Positions 54,340 to 62,498 of a stretch of 64,000 bases of DNA are shown here, piece after piece (position 1 is the first letter of the stretch; each line of letters starts with the position of its first letter). Source of the DNA: UBA8389 sp942493385. GTDB lineage: Bacteria; Bacteroidota; Bacteroidia; Bacteroidales; UBA1402. The DNA is taken from NCBI GenBank assembly GCA_942493385.1, contig OW818699.1, positions 248,001 through 312,000 on the forward strand, in the 5' to 3' direction. The notes beneath the pieces are model-generated. The model saw only the letters and a program-made list of their open reading frames with translations, was not told where the DNA came from and did no database searches. Both the position numbers and the translations under genes were made by a program.

Positions 54340-57207
54340 ATGAATATGAAAAAACATCTATCTCTAATCTTGCTCAGCGTGCTTTTAAGTACGATGATGG
54401 CAACGGCCAAAAACACGGTCGTGTCAAATGTAACAGAGCTTAAGACTGCATGGTCATCTGCAGTGGACGGCGACTCCATCTCGATAAACCCCAGTGGAGG
54501 TTTAATCTACAATACAGGTAAAATCACCATGTCTTCAGCTGGGGGATGTATTACTTTGCGTTCAGCAAAACCAGATTCATTGCCTCTCCTTCAAATTGAA
54601 ATTACCGGAGTGACACTACCAAGTGGAAAGACCTGCGGTCTGGTTTTTGAGAACCTGCATTTGCAATACCGCTCTCCAGGAGGTACCTCTGGTCAACTAA
54701 TCTATTACTCAGGTACTGTTGCAACTTTTACGAAATTAATCTTTAAAGGTTGTGAGATTTCTCAAACTGTTCGTAGTTTGTTCCGAAGCATCACACCTGC
54801 TGTCACCGTCCTTGACCCCAGTACCGGCCTACCTTATCCGAGTTGTGGAGATGTGGACTATTTCGAGATGAGCAATTGCAAAGTGCACAATACATTCTAT
54901 GCCGGAAACAATTGGCCTTTGGTCTATTTTGGCCATTTACCCGTTGAAATGAATTTCAGAAACAACACATTTTATGATCTTCCTTACCTGAAGAGCATTT
55001 TCACGATGAATTATGCTGTACCTGGAGTTGGTAGAAATGCCACCATCAATTTTGAGAACAATACGGTCTGTATTTCAGGCCCAACGGGCGGATTGATTTC
55101 AACTGGTAACTATTTGAGTCAGGAATCCGTTTTCAATATTAAAAACAACGTGCTACTAGTTCCGAATTGGGTGAACCCAGCCAACTTACATGACACTTTA
55201 TATGGCGATCCAAAAATTGTTATTAGTAAATACGGTATCATTCAAGCATCTAACAATCTGGTTCAAGGTTACAATACTTGGACTTCAGGTCAGAGTATTG
55301 ATGCAGAAGGCGAAGGTGCTTTTGTCGCTTTGGATACTGTTCCTCAATATACCATGGCAAGTCTTGGCGTAAAATGGGAGGATTTCTCCGATCCTAAAAT
55401 GGGCAACTACTCCTATTTATTTACCAATCCTATGGCTACAGCCAGCAGCACGGGTGGGCCCATCGGTGACCCTCGTTGGGTCTTGAGGTTCACAACTCCA
55501 AGATACCTAAATGTCTCTGCCGATAATGCCTCTGCAGTAGTTACTCCAATTAAAGATGTTTACGAAGACGGTTCTTCCGTCAAGGTAACTGCTTCTGTTG
55601 TTGTTGGATTTAACTTTGTCAATTGGCGCGACACTTTGGGCAATGTCATTTCTGCTGCTAATCCATACACATTCAACATCTCAGCCAATACCAACTTGGT
55701 AGCACATTACGAAGCGCTCTTAACCAAAGCAGTATCTGTTACCCTGAAGGGAACCAATACCGCCACCTATACCATCGCTCCTATACGGACGACGTATTAT
55801 GCAGGTGACATCATCACCACCACCCTGAATACACATGCCATCAATACGTTCTTAGGATGGAGCGACGGTAAGACGACACTGGTTCGTGTTGACACACTCA
55901 ATACGGACTTGCTTCTGACAGCAAAATTCACACAACAACCCTATCTATTGGCTTGGGATTTCTCACACCTAACTGGCAACAATGCAACTTATAAAAGCCT
56001 TGTGTCCAATCTCGCGCTAGATCCCGCCAACAAGGGAGTCATGAACATGATTTTGGGTCCGGATACACTAGCCGCCAACTTTGGAACCCGCAACAACAAG
56101 TTCACCGGTCTTGAATTGAACAATTGCGCACTCCGCAAGAGTTTCAATGCAAAAGCATTACCAGATTATCTTTACATTAAGTTTTCTACCAAAGGAAAAA
56201 CTGGAATAAAGGTCTCCTCTGCAATAGCATCCGATAACAACATCCGCAAGATTCAGAAGATTGAATATTCTCTGGATAGCATCAATTACACGGCATTTGT
56301 GACCGACTCGATGCCTACCGACAGCGCCAGCTTATGGAGCAAATGGAAAACCTTACAAGGCAACTTGCCAGTAGAGGCACAAGACAAAGATATGGTTTGG
56401 GTACGTTGGATTTCCGATCCTACCAGCCCCATTTTAGCAGTACCTACTTCAGACAAAAAGTTTGAATATGCCTACATTTCAAAGGTTGTCGTTTTGGCTG
56501 ACTTAGATATGGGCGGTGCTTCATGGCGTGTAAATCCGTTAGAAAGCTATGTTGGTGGTCAGGAAATCACTTCTGTTCCTGGAATTAAGCTTACACTGGG
56601 TGGTCCGACCAATGTTTGGTCAAACTTCGATACGACCTTTACTTTTGGTCCGGCAACGTATATTTCCACAATCAACGGTACTGTAAACCCAGTTGACGCT
56701 ACCGGCAAGAAATTCTCTGCAGCAGGTGGTACACCTCCCACAGTTGGAGCATTTTACAAATTTGATGTGACCTACGACGGTGCACTCGATGCTGCCATCA
56801 TCATCAATGCTGCCAAAGCTTCTTACATTGTGGAGAACACTACCGCCATGACTGGTTACAGCAACTTCCAGGTGGCTGTCAAAACTTACGCGAGCTATTC
56901 CATTCCTGTAAAAGCAGGCAATAGCTACTATTTCTTCAGTGAAGGCTCCAAAATGGGTATGATGGGATTTGTGTATCGAATTGGCGCATCTGTCAAGAAC
57001 CAAGTGAAAACCATTAACACCGTGTATACCTCAGGCAACAGCCTGTTCGTAAAAGCAATCAGCAATGGACGTGTTTCGGTATATGACTTATTAGGTAAAT
57101 CTGTTCGTTCAATCGATGTTGTTGAAGGAATCAACGAAATCTCCGGTTTGAACAAGGGCATTTACATTGTAAAAATCGGAACTGAAAACATTAAGGCCAT
57201 CCTTTAG
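54340..57207 (+). CDS. Secreted beta-helix protein with InlB-type repeats and T9SS sorting domain
   Basis: The 955-residue protein has a signal peptide (cleavage near ATAK). A right-handed beta-helix region follows (about 25-380, turns such as FENLHLQY, LIFKGCEIS, FEMSNCKVHN, MNFRNNTFYDL, INFENNTVCIS), as in DUF4957/pectate-lyase-like proteins. Two divergent InlB-type repeats span about 385-530, and a further beta domain begins at AWDFSHLTGN. The last ~70 residues (VYDLLGKSV, LNKGIYIVKIG) form a type IX secretion sorting domain, so it is exported through T9SS and probably surface-attached or released. Lyase activity is possible, but I see no certain catalytic residues. It ends the operon before a strong terminator. 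Confidence 0.8.
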   Translation: MNMKKHLSLILLSVLLSTMMATAKNTVVSNVTELKTAWSSAVDGDSISINPSGGLIYNTGKITMSSAGGCITLRSAKPDSLPLLQIEITGVTLPSGKTCGLVFENLHLQYRSPGGTSGQLIYYSGTVATFTKLIFKGCEISQTVRSLFRSITPAVTVLDPSTGLPYPSCGDVDYFEMSNCKVHNTFYAGNNWPLVYFGHLPVEMNFRNNTFYDLPYLKSIFTMNYAVPGVGRNATINFENNTVCISGPTGGLISTGNYLSQESVFNIKNNVLLVPNWVNPANLHDTLYGDPKIVISKYGIIQASNNLVQGYNTWTSGQSIDAEGEGAFVALDTVPQYTMASLGVKWEDFSDPKMGNYSYLFTNPMATASSTGGPIGDPRWVLRFTTPRYLNVSADNASAVVTPIKDVYEDGSSVKVTASVVVGFNFVNWRDTLGNVISAANPYTFNISANTNLVAHYEALLTKAVSVTLKGTNTATYTIAPIRTTYYAGDIITTTLNTHAINTFLGWSDGKTTLVRVDTLNTDLLLTAKFTQQPYLLAWDFSHLTGNNATYKSLVSNLALDPANKGVMNMILGPDTLAANFGTRNNKFTGLELNNCALRKSFNAKALPDYLYIKFSTKGKTGIKVSSAIASDNNIRKIQKIEYSLDSINYTAFVTDSMPTDSASLWSKWKTLQGNLPVEAQDKDMVWVRWISDPTSPILAVPTSDKKFEYAYISKVVVLADLDMGGASWRVNPLESYVGGQEITSVPGIKLTLGGPTNVWSNFDTTFTFGPATYISTINGTVNPVDATGKKFSAAGGTPPTVGAFYKFDVTYDGALDAAIIINAAKASYIVENTTAMTGYSNFQVAVKTYASYSIPVKAGNSYYFFSEGSKMGMMGFVYRIGASVKNQVKTINTVYTSGNSLFVKAISNGRVSVYDLLGKSVRSIDVVEGINEISGLNKGIYIVKIGTENIKAIL

Positions 57208-57377
57208 TTGTTTTTTAAATCTAATTGAAAAGGGCTACCGCAAGGTGGCCCTTTTTGTTTTTATAAAAAATGTCAAAAAATCGACAGAAAATATAATTTT
57301 ATTCCACACATTCTAAAAAAAACCGCCGTATCATTGTCGTGCAAAACACACCTTTTTGAAAATCTAATTTTGATCGA
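57208..57377. other. Intergenic region before the second SusCD unit
   Basis: This 170-bp gap holds the terminator at 57228 and an AT-rich part. TAATTTTG (57365-57372) matches the -7 consensus but lies only 5 nt before the ATG and lacks a -33 partner. TATCATTG at 57329-57336 is a weaker alternative. No clear promoter is found, though one is expected. Confidence 0.4.
57228..57260 (+). terminator. Intrinsic terminator of the FAS1-SusCD operon
   Basis: AAAAGGGCTACC (57228-57239) pairs with GGTGGCCCTTTT (57244-57255), a 12-bp stem with one G-U pair closed by a GCAA tetraloop, followed by more T residues. Confidence 0.93.
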
Positions 57378-60300
57378 ATGAAAAACAGACTTTTCTTACT
57401 GATTGCGTTTCTTGCTTTTTCATTTTTCACCTTTGCCCAGCAGAAAACGGTCAAAGGCAATGTGAAAGATGAAAGGGGAGAACCTGTTATTGGAGCTACC
57501 ATTGTAGCGAAAGGAACCACCAAGAGTATCATATCGGATGTGGATGGAAATTTCAACTTTAGCGTACCCACAACAGCCAAGACCATCCTTGTATCATCGA
57601 TTGGTCTGGATAAAAAAGAAGTGGAAATCAAGGATGGTGTAATCTTTATTGTTCTTATGGACAATGCCTATTCCTTGAACGAAGTTGTCGCCATTGGTTA
57701 CGGTACCCAACGGAAAAGAGATCTGACAGGCTCGGTTTCCTCAGTCAGTGAGAAATCATTGAGGGACATACCCGTAGCAACAGTGGCTGAAGCGCTAACC
57801 GGAAAAATGCCGGGTGTACAAGTTACTACGACAGAAGGTTCACCCGATGCCGAAATTAAGATCCGTGTGCGAGGCGGTGGATCCATTACTCAAAGCAATA
57901 CACCCTTATACATAGTAGACGGATTTGCCAGAGACGACATTAGGGATCTATCTCCGAGTGAAATCAAATCATGCGACGTTTTGAAGGACGCTTCCTCCAC
58001 AGCCATTTACGGTTCTCGGGGTGCAAACGGGGTTCTCATCATCACTACAAAATCGGGCGAAGAAGGCAAAACCAGAGTCAACTATGCTGGATATGCTGGC
58101 ATTAAGAACATCACCAAGATATTGGACGTTTTATCACCATACCAATTTGCACGAAAGCAATATGAACGGGCACTTTATGGTGATGACAAAGTGAAAAGCG
58201 AATACGAAACCTATTTTGGTAGTTTCGACGATTTGGATTTGTACAATTACATGAACGCCACCAATTGGCAGAAAGAGACTTTTGGCAGAACGGGCACGAC
58301 GCAAAATCACAGTATTTCAGTGAATGGAGGTACCAAGATCTTTGATTACGACGCCACCTTCAGTCGAATTGACGACAAGGCCATCATGATCATGTCCGAT
58401 TACATCCGAAACAACGCCAGTGCCAAATTCAACATCAAACCTGTGAAGTGGCTCAAAGTCAACTTGGCAGCGCGTTTTTCAAATACAGTGGTTAATGGCT
58501 CAGGTGCCAACGACGTGACAGGATCTGAAAAATCGACCAACGATTCCCGTGTAAAAAGTGCCGTGGTTTATCAACCCATCAATCTGACCAACCTCATCGC
58601 TCAGAACGATGACGAAGATGCCATTTCCAATTTGTATTCTCCCATTGTCAACTCACAGGACAACAACCGATATCAAAACACCAGCGATTATAGACTGAAT
58701 GGCGGATTGACGGTTACTCCGACTAAGAATTGGAGCCTCAACTCCAACATCGGTTGGCAGAAGACATCGAAAAATGACGAACGCTTTTATGGGCTGAGTT
58801 CCTATTTCGTGAAAGACGGTGGCGCCGGAAAAAGAAACAACTTGCCTGCTCCGGCCATTTTATTGAGAAATACCTATACCACAGTCATTCAGAACTCAAA
58901 TACCATCAACTTTAAAAAGGACGATATCCTGGAAGGTCACGACCTCAATATCGTCGTAGGTGAAGAAACCTACCTCAAAAAGTCCAACTACCACCTGGAC
59001 GATGTTCAAGGCATGCCTCAGACATACTTATCACATCAGGCATGGGCAAATCCCGATTCCGGTGCCCTCAAAACGAAGGATTACACTTTCCCGGACGAAG
59101 CGCTCCTATCGTTCTTCGGACGTTTGAATTACGACATTCTAGGCAAATACCTCATCGTCGCAACTTTCCGTGCGGATGGTTCCAGCAAATTCGCCAAAGG
59201 AAACAGATGGGGCTATTTCCCTTCATTTTCCGCTGGATGGCGCATCTCGGACGAAGAGTTTATGGTCGATTCGAAAAGCTGGCTATCCAACCTTAAACTA
59301 CGTGCCAGTTATGGATCCTCTGGGAACAACAACATCAGCAATGCGGCCTATATGCGCAGTTACTCTACGTCAACGACCAATTGGCTTCCGAACGATTTCC
59401 CACAGTCCATCATGACAGTCGGTTCCTACATTGGTGATGTATTGGTTGCAGTCATGCCAAATCCAGAATTAAAATGGGAAACAACCATCACACGAAATGT
59501 TGGTCTGGATTGGGGCTTTTTGAACAATAGGATCAACGGTACCATCGAGGCCTATTTGAACACCACAAAAGACTTGTTGATCCCACTGCCTGTTTCCGGT
59601 TCTGGCTATGCTTACCAATGGCTGAACATGGGACAAACTTCCAACAAAGGCTTGGAATTTAATGTGAATGCCGCTTTGATTCAAAGCAAAGACTTCAACC
59701 TCGATCTTGGTTTTAACTTCAGTACGAACCGCAACAATGTCGACAACCTGGGAACATTCAGCTCCTACCAGTTCAACGAAGCATGGACCAGTCTGTCTGA
59801 AGCATCCAACAGCTACGTCGTAACACCTGGCCAACCCGTAGGTTTGATTTATGGTTTTAAGAATATTGGCAGGTACGATGCCTCCGATTTTACATGGTCC
59901 AACGGCAAATGGGTGGCCAATCCAGGAGTTGTAAACAACAGCGCCATAACCGGCCTAAGCTGGGGACCAGGTGCTATGAAGCTTTTAGATAATGACGGTA
60001 ACGGAACAATTTCTGAAGCTGACCGTGTGGTCATCGGTAATACCAATCCGAAACATTACGGTTCGTTCAACCTCTCTTCCAACTATAAAAACGTTGACAT
60101 TTCAGCCAATTTCAATTGGGTCTATGGAAACAATATCTACAACGCCAATAAGATTGAGATGTCCACCAATTATTATAAGTACAGAAATTTATTAACCACC
60201 ATGGAGCATTCCTATTCACAGGTGGATTGGAGTACTGGAGCACGCATTACAGATCCCAGCCTTTTGGAAGCAGCCAATGCAAGTGCTGATATCTGGGCTG

Positions 60301-60590
60301 TTCCTACCGGAAGATATGCCACCACCTCATGGGCAGTCGAAGATGGATCTTTCTTACGTTTGAATAATCTGACCATCGGTTATTCGTTACCCAAAGAACT
60401 GATGTCCAACCTGAAGGTGCAAAAACTACGCATCTACTGCTCAGCATACAATCTTTTCATGCTGACCAACTACTCTGGTTATGACCCTGAAGTCGATTCC
60501 CGACGTAAATCTCCGGCCACCCCTGGCGTTGATTATTCTGCCTATCCAAAAAGCCGGTCATTCAATTTTGGAGTTAACATCACCTTATAA
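57378..60590 (+). CDS. SusC/RagA family TonB-dependent transporter
   Basis: The 1070-residue protein is a canonical SusC: signal peptide (cleavage near TFAQQ), carboxypeptidase-like domain (about 22-95, GNVKDERGEPVIGATIV) and the TonB-box-like LNEVVAIGYGTQRKRDLTGS. The plug has VAEALTGKMPGVQV, IRVRGGGSI, TPLYIVDGF and SSTAIYGSRGANGVLIITTKSG, and the barrel ends in FNFGVNITL. It is more standard than the two SusC proteins of the preceding operon. It should work with the SusD encoded 14 nt downstream. Confidence 0.95.
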   Translation: MKNRLFLLIAFLAFSFFTFAQQKTVKGNVKDERGEPVIGATIVAKGTTKSIISDVDGNFNFSVPTTAKTILVSSIGLDKKEVEIKDGVIFIVLMDNAYSLNEVVAIGYGTQRKRDLTGSVSSVSEKSLRDIPVATVAEALTGKMPGVQVTTTEGSPDAEIKIRVRGGGSITQSNTPLYIVDGFARDDIRDLSPSEIKSCDVLKDASSTAIYGSRGANGVLIITTKSGEEGKTRVNYAGYAGIKNITKILDVLSPYQFARKQYERALYGDDKVKSEYETYFGSFDDLDLYNYMNATNWQKETFGRTGTTQNHSISVNGGTKIFDYDATFSRIDDKAIMIMSDYIRNNASAKFNIKPVKWLKVNLAARFSNTVVNGSGANDVTGSEKSTNDSRVKSAVVYQPINLTNLIAQNDDEDAISNLYSPIVNSQDNNRYQNTSDYRLNGGLTVTPTKNWSLNSNIGWQKTSKNDERFYGLSSYFVKDGGAGKRNNLPAPAILLRNTYTTVIQNSNTINFKKDDILEGHDLNIVVGEETYLKKSNYHLDDVQGMPQTYLSHQAWANPDSGALKTKDYTFPDEALLSFFGRLNYDILGKYLIVATFRADGSSKFAKGNRWGYFPSFSAGWRISDEEFMVDSKSWLSNLKLRASYGSSGNNNISNAAYMRSYSTSTTNWLPNDFPQSIMTVGSYIGDVLVAVMPNPELKWETTITRNVGLDWGFLNNRINGTIEAYLNTTKDLLIPLPVSGSGYAYQWLNMGQTSNKGLEFNVNAALIQSKDFNLDLGFNFSTNRNNVDNLGTFSSYQFNEAWTSLSEASNSYVVTPGQPVGLIYGFKNIGRYDASDFTWSNGKWVANPGVVNNSAITGLSWGPGAMKLLDNDGNGTISEADRVVIGNTNPKHYGSFNLSSNYKNVDISANFNWVYGNNIYNANKIEMSTNYYKYRNLLTTMEHSYSQVDWSTGARITDPSLLEAANASADIWAVPTGRYATTSWAVEDGSFLRLNNLTIGYSLPKELMSNLKVQKLRIYCSAYNLFMLTNYSGYDPEVDSRRKSPATPGVDYSAYPKSRSFNFGVNITL

Positions 60591-60604
60591 AATCCAGGAA
60601 CACA

Positions 60605-62476
60605 ATGAAAAAATATAGTATCATTCCATTATTTGTGCTTTTGGCATTAGGAGCTTTCACTTCCTGCAAAGATTTCCTCAACGTATCCAGCGCGTCCAAC
60701 TTCAGCGATGATATCGTATTTGGAACGCCCGATCAAGCCAATATTGCCATTGCATCCATCTATGAAATTTTCAATCAGAACAATTCCTACCGCAACCGCC
60801 TTTGGTTGCAAATGGGAACGAATACCGACCTGGAATATCGTTCCGGTTGGGCAGACACTAGAGTGGGCACCTATACCAAAGCAGACGACTTGTTTTCACT
60901 ATACGCTGCGAATACTACTGTTGCCGAAGGCTACAACAACACCGATGACAATCCTTGGAACCGCGTTTACAACGGCATTGAACGTGCCAATCTGGCAATC
61001 GAAGGCATTCGCACCTACGGCAGCCCTGCTGCAGGAAACGATATGGGTCAGTTGTTGGGTGAAGCTCTGACTTTGAGAGCCTTTTTCTACTACGATCTAA
61101 TCAAATGGTGGGGCGATGTTCCCGCACGTTTCATTCCTGTCAATGCCACCAACATCTATGTTGCAAAAACAAACAGGGATATCATATACAATCAAATCAT
61201 TGGAGACTTACAGGAAGCTTCAACATTGCTTTCTGCTCCAGGAGGAACCTTTACAACCACAACGCAAAGAGTTAGTAAAGATGCCGCAAGAGGTTTATTG
61301 GCGAGAATTTGCTTATCTGCCGCCGGTTACTCCATGCGACCAGATAGCACTGCTTCCGATTCCATCGCAATAAAAATAACGGTTTCGGAGGCTCGAAAAA
61401 CTGAGCTTTACACAATTGCCCGCGATGCCTGTCGCGACATCATCTCCGATGATCATTACAGCTTGGACAGTACCTTCAAAACCATCTTCTATCAACAATG
61501 TCAGAACAATGTGACCCCCGGAAGGGAAGTCATCTGGCAATTGCCCTATAAGTTTGGTTCACGCGGTCGTATGCTGTACAATCTTGGCTTACCTCGGGAA
61601 GCAGACAGCCGAACCGGCTCTCACAACACAGTTGCCGTAGGCGGTCAATTTAAGGTGATGCCCAGCTTCTTCTACGATTACGATATGAACGACACACGTC
61701 GTGATGTTACCGTAGTGCCCTATAAAGTAGTGAAAAACGCCACCCTAGGCGTGATGGAACAATCCCTTTCAAGTGGTGTGACTGGCTTCAATATTGGTAA
61801 ATGGCGTGCCGAATGGCTTGGCGTGGCAGTTACCGGCACCGATGACGGCGTTGCCCCCATCATTTTACGATATGCCGATGTTTTACTGATGTTTGCCGAA
61901 GCCGATCTGTTCCTGAACGGTACCGATGGAGCCAATTATTTCAATCAAGTTCGCAGACGTGCATTCAGACAGCCAATCAACACTGCCTCTGCTTATGATT
62001 TGTCACTGACACTTAGCAATATCAAGCAGGAAAGAGCCTTTGAGCTTTGCGGCGAGAATATCCGCAAGTTTGATCTGATCCGTTGGGGTGAACTCAAGGC
62101 AAAGATTGATTCGGCTTCTGACAACCTTAGGGAACTTCGGGATGGAATTGGGAATTATGCCACGGTTCCAAACACCCTCTATTACAAATACCAAGTTGAC
62201 AGCACAATAGCTCCTGGTGAACGCGTATTGGTCATTTATGGCTTGAACCGTGGTGAAACGGATGTAAAAACGACGACCGACCCGGCAGGTGGATGGATTA
62301 AGAAGGATTGGACCATCGGTATATCAAGTACCTCGAATGATTTTTACCTGAGCGATGGTTTTAACACCCATTTTTACCTCCAAAATCCAGACAAACGCCA
62401 ATTGTTACCCATCATGCACCAAATCATACTCGGAAGCAACGGCAAACTGACAAACGACTACGGTTATGGCAATTAA
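60605..62476 (+). CDS. SusD/RagB family nutrient-binding lipoprotein
   Basis: The 623-residue protein has a lipobox ending at Cys21 (AFTSC). SusD features include the N-terminal CKDFLNVSSAS, the TPR-type LGEALTLRAFFYYDLIKWWGDVP, and the C-terminal QERAFELCGENIRKFDLIRWG, close to the family's RxxEFxGExxRxxDLxRW. It binds the substrate for the adjacent SusC. The final ~100 residues, after that motif, are longer than usual and end in YLQNPDKRQLLPIMHQ, typical of SusD ends. A lipoprotein gene follows after 22 nt. Confidence 0.95.
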   Translation: MKKYSIIPLFVLLALGAFTSCKDFLNVSSASNFSDDIVFGTPDQANIAIASIYEIFNQNNSYRNRLWLQMGTNTDLEYRSGWADTRVGTYTKADDLFSLYAANTTVAEGYNNTDDNPWNRVYNGIERANLAIEGIRTYGSPAAGNDMGQLLGEALTLRAFFYYDLIKWWGDVPARFIPVNATNIYVAKTNRDIIYNQIIGDLQEASTLLSAPGGTFTTTTQRVSKDAARGLLARICLSAAGYSMRPDSTASDSIAIKITVSEARKTELYTIARDACRDIISDDHYSLDSTFKTIFYQQCQNNVTPGREVIWQLPYKFGSRGRMLYNLGLPREADSRTGSHNTVAVGGQFKVMPSFFYDYDMNDTRRDVTVVPYKVVKNATLGVMEQSLSSGVTGFNIGKWRAEWLGVAVTGTDDGVAPIILRYADVLLMFAEADLFLNGTDGANYFNQVRRRAFRQPINTASAYDLSLTLSNIKQERAFELCGENIRKFDLIRWGELKAKIDSASDNLRELRDGIGNYATVPNTLYYKYQVDSTIAPGERVLVIYGLNRGETDVKTTTDPAGGWIKKDWTIGISSTSNDFYLSDGFNTHFYLQNPDKRQLLPIMHQIILGSNGKLTNDYGYGN

Positions 62477-62498
62477 ACATCTTTCAACCTATATAAAC

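Noticed and set aside
57271..57286. Short inverted repeat TGTC-N8-GACA upstream of the third susC
   Set aside because: Only 4 bp per arm in an AT-rich stretch; expected by chance.
57365..57372. TAATTTTG as the promoter -7 box of the third susC
   Set aside because: It lies 5 nt before the start codon and has no -33 element at 18-21 bp; kept only as a remark on the intergenic region.
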